DNA of 64,000 bases from NCBI GenBank assembly GCA_038373865.1, contig JAXGGA010002870.1, positions 49,098 to 113,097 of the forward strand, read 5' to 3'. Of this stretch, positions 60,293 through 64,000 are shown in pieces; within the stretch, counting starts at the first letter, position 1, and every line of letters starts with the position of its first letter. The DNA is from Uloborus plumipes. Lineage: Eukaryota > Arthropoda > Arachnida > Araneae > Uloboridae. The notes under the pieces were generated by a model. That model did no database searches. It saw only the letters and a program-made list of their open reading frames with translations, and was not told where the DNA came from. Position numbers and translations under genes: made by a program.

Positions 60293-61381
60293 ATGCCTTC
60301 TAATGTAGATGTTATAAAACGTTGTATGCACGAGAGACGAATATTTTCTTCAGAGATGGCTAGTAATAAGGAGCCTAGCTTCTCGATTATTGCTGATCGT
60401 GTAGCAAGAAATATAGTAAACTTGTATAAGGACTCGTGCATAGTGGTAATTTCAGAACAATATGATATTGCAATGGTACTTACTTATCACAAAAAACGTG
60501 TGACCACAAAGGCTGTTCTTAAAATAGTCGAGCACAACGGGAAAACAAGAGTTCGACTTATGAAATTTAATCAGGTTGTAGTGAAACTCTTTGATACAGC
60601 TGCTTGTAATTGCCACGATTTGTATTCATGTGCATGTCTTTAAGAGAAAAGAGTTCCGTTGAATGAAAGGCCATTTCTCTCTGATCAAAGGACTACTAGG
60701 TTAATGTCCATCGGTGCAGTGGATATTGAAGAAACAAAGAAACTTCCAAATAAAGCCAAGAAAAGATTTTCATGACTGTTCGCTAATCTTTCGGTACATC
60801 TACTTCAACTTCAGTTCAATCGAAGAATCAAACAAAGTCATGCATCAAGATACTTGCCAAAAATGTATCTTAACGTAATTGATCCCATCATTGCTCGGAA
60901 TGCATTCTTTGCTTGTCCAGAAAACGTTCTTTTAAGTATGATAACGTATGAAAATGTGACTATCAGAGAGCTTGGTATTCATAGAATCTTAAAGGCAGAG
61001 AAAGTGGTTCTGTTGATAAAGACTGTGCGTGCATTCTACATCCCGAAGCTTAACTTTGAAGCTGCAGATTATGTTAGTTTGATAGACTGGAACAATTGCA
61101 AAATAACGCCTCCACCAGTTCTACGCAATGCTCCTTCAGACGATGTTTGAAATATGTTGGCTGTTGGAGTTCCATGCGAAAAATGGAAGTTTATTCAATT
61201 CTCTTGCCGCACACAGGCCCTTGAAGGCATCGTGAAGTTAGTTTCGAAGGCACCAAATCAAGTATGTGGCCAAGAGAAAAGAGACGAATTTATTTTGGCT
61301 GTTTTAAAATCACGCGGCAATATGCCTGCATTTCAGCATAAAAGTAATTACAAATTACAGCTATACATGATGTCTCTCTAA
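60293..61381 (+). pseudogene. Single-frame gene of the modular-TIR element, three in-frame stops
   Basis: 363 codons in one frame with no frameshift, from ATG (60293; an in-frame TAA lies just upstream) to TAA (61379-61381). It is broken by TAA at 60641-60643, TGA at 60773-60775 and TGA at 61148-61150. All three fit single C-to-T changes of sense codons (CAA or CGA). Visible features: SIIADRVARNIVNLYKDSCI near the start, a Cys-rich patch AACNCHDLYSCACL, a basic helix NKAKKRF, and a C-terminal part with FIQFSCRTQALEGIVKLVSK and VCGQEKRDEFILAVLKSRGN. No DDE, HTH, reverse transcriptase or other known transposase motif was recognised. Its position between the TIRs argues that it is the element's own (trans)posase or accessory gene. 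Family unknown. Confidence 0.6.
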
Positions 61382-63248
61382 CTGTAAATTCTAAAGCCTG
61401 AACTGTACATTATGTTTTTTAAACTGCATAATTGATGAGATTTAAACCCATTTTGTAATGTTTTCTTTAATGCATAGAAATCTCTGAAAAATGCAGTTCT
61501 AATTTTTTGAATACTTGTTTTGAGATTTTTTAACTGCATAAATACTTTAATTTGTAATCAACCTTATTTCTACCACATGTAATTAGATTATAAATAAAGA
61601 CCCTTCTTTTGGGCTCTTTTATCAAAGTCTTTAGGGCTCTTTTGCCTAAATTTCAAGTCTTTTGCCATAGCGGAAGACATAAACTCAAGAGTCATGAAAT
61701 TTTGTTCTGACAATTTGTTGGGTTCTTATTTTACCTGAAATTCAAGTTTTCTGCCATAGTCATAGTGGAAGATATTAACTTAGAATTCTGATATTTTGCT
61801 CTGATATTAGCATTAGGATTTTTTTTCACCAATTCTTAACTTTCGGTGAAATTCAAAATATTTTGTAAATTTTCTATGTTCTTGATTTTTTTTCTAAAAA
61901 TCTCTAAAACCCAAGCCTTTTGCCAGAGCAGAAGGTATTAACTCAGAGTCACAAAATTTTTCTCAGTAATTAGTGTTAGGAAGTCACAAATTTTCAGCAC
62001 TAAGGCTTAACATTCTGTGGATTTTAAAATATTTTGTAAATTCTCTTTTTTCGATTTTTTTCCAAAAACCTCTAAACTTCAAGCCTCTTGCCAGAGCAGA
62101 AGGCATTAACTCAGAGTCAAGAATTTTTGCCCAGTAATTAGTGTTGGGGAGTCACAAATTTTCCGCGCTAAGTCTAAGTGCTTTGTAGAAATTCGATTTT
62201 TTCGGGACACCCTAACGTATAGATTAAAATTAAAAGTTTATATTGCAGCTATTTTAAACTAAGTTATATCTGAAAATAATTGTTGCAGGCATTAGTAAAA
62301 GTACACAAGTAATGCAATTATACTAACGTAAATAATAGACATATTTATGAAAAACAAAATGTAAGCTTATCATATACTACTGTATGCAATAAGGTTGCAA
62401 GAAATAAACAAAATTTTAGTGTTATTGTTTCAGAATGGAAGCAAAAACTGCAATTCGACAACAAATTCGATTTTGAAAAAGCCCCTTTAAAAAACTTGCA
62501 ATCGTAACACAGAAATTATATTGTTCAGTAAATTAGATTTCTGATTTTCAAAGCATTCATGAACTATGACAATATCTATTAATAAACAAAAAAAAAAGGT
62601 CCATTGATGAAAAAATTGAGTAACGAAAATGTTGAGTAAAATAACATTTTTACTAAAATACACTCTCATAAATGAGATGCATATTTTTATAGGATTTGGA
62701 AAAACTTTATTCATACCTGGAAAAAATTTACTCATTGCATGTACTTTCAAAAGGAAAACAAAGGAAATTGGTAATTAAATAAAATGTATTAATCAGGGAC
62801 ATTTTCCTTTAGTTCTTTTGATCAATATTATCTAACAATCCACTTTTGAGAAAAAAGAATCATGTTTGTAAAGAAACGTGTACTAAGTTAGAATTGCACT
62901 AGCATCTTTTGTTCACCATTAAAAATTGCTTTAAATATGTTTTTAACATTGTTTAAAATCTAGAATGTATTTTTCTAAATGTGAAATAAAGCTAAAATCT
63001 CCTTGCAGTCTGGCTGAAAATTTTTAAAAATATTCAACTGGATATTTTTATTACTGGATAAAACTTAAAACTTTAAGTTTAAAAAAAAAATGAGAGGTTT
63101 GATTTTTCTTTAGAACTCAAGAGCCCGATAAAAGTTTGACAATCCAGTAAGTGCAAAAAATGCCAAATTTTAATAATGCGAATTTTTTTACAATCATGAA
63201 CAAATTTGAGCTCATTCTGGAAAAACTAAAATTATAAAATTACAAGTA

Positions 63249-63526
63249 CAGTAAACTCCCAATTATCTGCGAAATAGGCTGACACAGTAACCGCAGATAA
63301 GAGAATAAAACAGATAATCGAACAGTAGGTAAAAAAGATAATACATTAAATAGGTACAAAATCCAATAAGACATATTTAAATTATTGCTAAAAATGACAA
63401 TATTAAATGTAAAAAAATATTTTAAAATGTTAAAAACGACCAATAATACGCTCTCATTTTTCAGCATTCTGTAAATTGTAAAAAAGAGAAGTGTGAAAAA
63501 CCCCCAGATAATCTGAAAGGGGATAA
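63249..63526. mobile_element. pogo/Tigger-like MITE, relative of 7210-7510
   Basis: Starts CAGTAAACTCCCAATTATC after TA. Internal landmarks (cagtaacc.cagataag, ccaata.g, gt.tgaaa.ac.cc) follow those of 7210-7510. The right end is diverged around cccccagataatctgaaa, so the boundary is approximate. Confidence 0.6.
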
Positions 63527-63533
63527 ACAAGAG

Positions 63534-63950
63534 CAGTGTTTCTTTCAGACATTTTTCTCCCGGGGGGCACTTTGAAAATCTGGAGGGGCAAAGGGATATG
63601 CGCGGATCCGGAAGGGGGGAGGGGTAATAGAAGATGACCTAAAGTTATCAAAAATGGCCTAAAATTGCATTTTGGATAATTTTTCGAACCCCCCCTCTGC
63701 TTTAAGTCCTAAAATTGCATTTTGAAAGCCTCTCTTCTGAGAATGCGAGACATGGAAAAATTTTCCTTTATTTTTATATTAATTTATTTAATATATTCAC
63801 TTGTTTATTTAATGTTTTTACTTTATTTTATTTATTTTTCGTGTGTATTGGTTCAAACTGAGTTTTCCTCGGGGGGCGGGGGGGGGGGGCACTTGACTTT
63901 CTCTGCCCCCCAGGAGGAAGTCAAGGTCAAGATGCCTGAAAGAAACACTG
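63534..63950. mobile_element. hAT-type MITE
   Basis: Ends CAGTGTTTCTTTCAGACAT and inverted TGCCTGAAAGAAACACTG. Flanks aaacaaga(g) / aaacaagg are a near 8-bp duplication with one mismatch. The interior has G-rich runs (cggggggc) on both sides. No coding capacity. Confidence 0.75.
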
Positions 63951-64000
63951 AAACAAGGGTTTGCTTTAATTAAAAAGCAAAGCTTTGATTTTCTTAAATG

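Larger units (their letters stand above)
57123..62212. mobile_element. Long-TIR element with modular ends and one unidentified gene
   Basis: The left end GGGTGTCGTGAAAAAAATCG and the right end, inverted, GGGTGTCCCGAAAAAATCG start long inverted repeats. TA borders both (57121-57122, 62213-62214), and a further inverted CTATAC/GTATAG lies just outside. The right TIR reads at least from 62212 to about 61620 as about four degenerate ~170-bp modules, each with ACTAATTACTG, GACTCTGAGTTAAT and AGAGGCTTGAAGTTTAGAG-like blocks. The left TIR matches it at 57123-57310, then again from about 59697 to 59990, interrupted by a ~2.4-kb insertion. Without that insertion the element is about 2.7 kb. It carries the broken frame at 60293-61381. 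Modular TIRs recall Foldback/Galileo-type elements; the superfamily is not established. Confidence 0.75.
54219..64000. other. Upstream/intronic region, transposon-rich, no host exon found
   Basis: The missing 5' exon of Usp20-33 should lie on this side, but I see no Met-Cys-Pro-His-type exon with a phase-0 donor on the minus strand. It contains (TA)n at 54910-54976, the hairpin 55067-55402, the modular long-TIR element 57123-62212 with its insertion, and two MITEs at 63249-63950. 55403-57120 and 62213-63248 show nothing recognisable. Confidence 0.6.

Overview
The window is eukaryotic nuclear DNA: AT-rich, intron-bearing, full of (TA)n microsatellites, poly-A/T runs and cut-and-paste DNA transposons, with no bacterial-style gene packing. 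The only host gene I can reconstruct is on the minus strand. It is a USP20/USP33-type ubiquitin-specific protease (a VDU-type deubiquitinase). Nineteen GT-AG coding exons lie between 54218 and 5880, and every junction keeps phase. Together they give 973 residues plus a stop: ZnF-UBP finger, USP catalytic domain with a long acidic insert, and two DUSP domains. The first coding exon (start Met and first zinc ligands) was not found and probably lies beyond 64000. The protein style, long introns and transposon content suggest an invertebrate, most likely an arthropod (an arachnid or hemipteran is plausible). That placement is inference.

Layout, low to high coordinate: 1-5879 is the gene's 3' flank with nothing I can name. 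5880-5974 is the terminal exon. 5975-13676 is a 7.7-kb last intron holding three hAT-type nonautonomous elements (one nested inside another) and a nested TIR unit. 13677-16552 is the compact exon cluster for the DUSP domains. 16553-22152 is an intron with a TA-flanked element, a hAT element and an 83-bp TTAA element. 22153-28680 has USP exons around an intron with a broken unidentified coding fragment and a 166-bp (TA)n tract. 28958-34910 has exons plus two hAT-like elements, one carrying a 145-bp minisatellite. 34911-47388 holds a long-TIR element, two members of a 5-bp-TSD family, several small MITEs and the 273-codon exon. 47468-51875 is an intron with a nearly complete Tc1/mariner element and a TTAA element. 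51876-54218 carries the catalytic-Cys exon and ZnF exons. 54219-64000 is upstream/intronic sequence with a perfect 130-bp-arm hairpin, a tandem-modular long-TIR element carrying an unidentified ORF, and further MITEs.

The host gene looks intact across all recognised exons, while its introns have been colonised repeatedly. Target-site duplications can be read for many insertions (8 bp for five hAT-type elements, 5 bp for a second hAT-like group, TTAA for piggyBac-like MITEs, TA for Tc1/mariner and pogo-like MITEs), so their boundaries are firm. The most likely undescribed item is the 57123-62212 element. It has long terminal inverted repeats built from several degenerate ~170-bp modules around one 363-codon reading frame, broken by three in-frame stops, whose family I cannot name.
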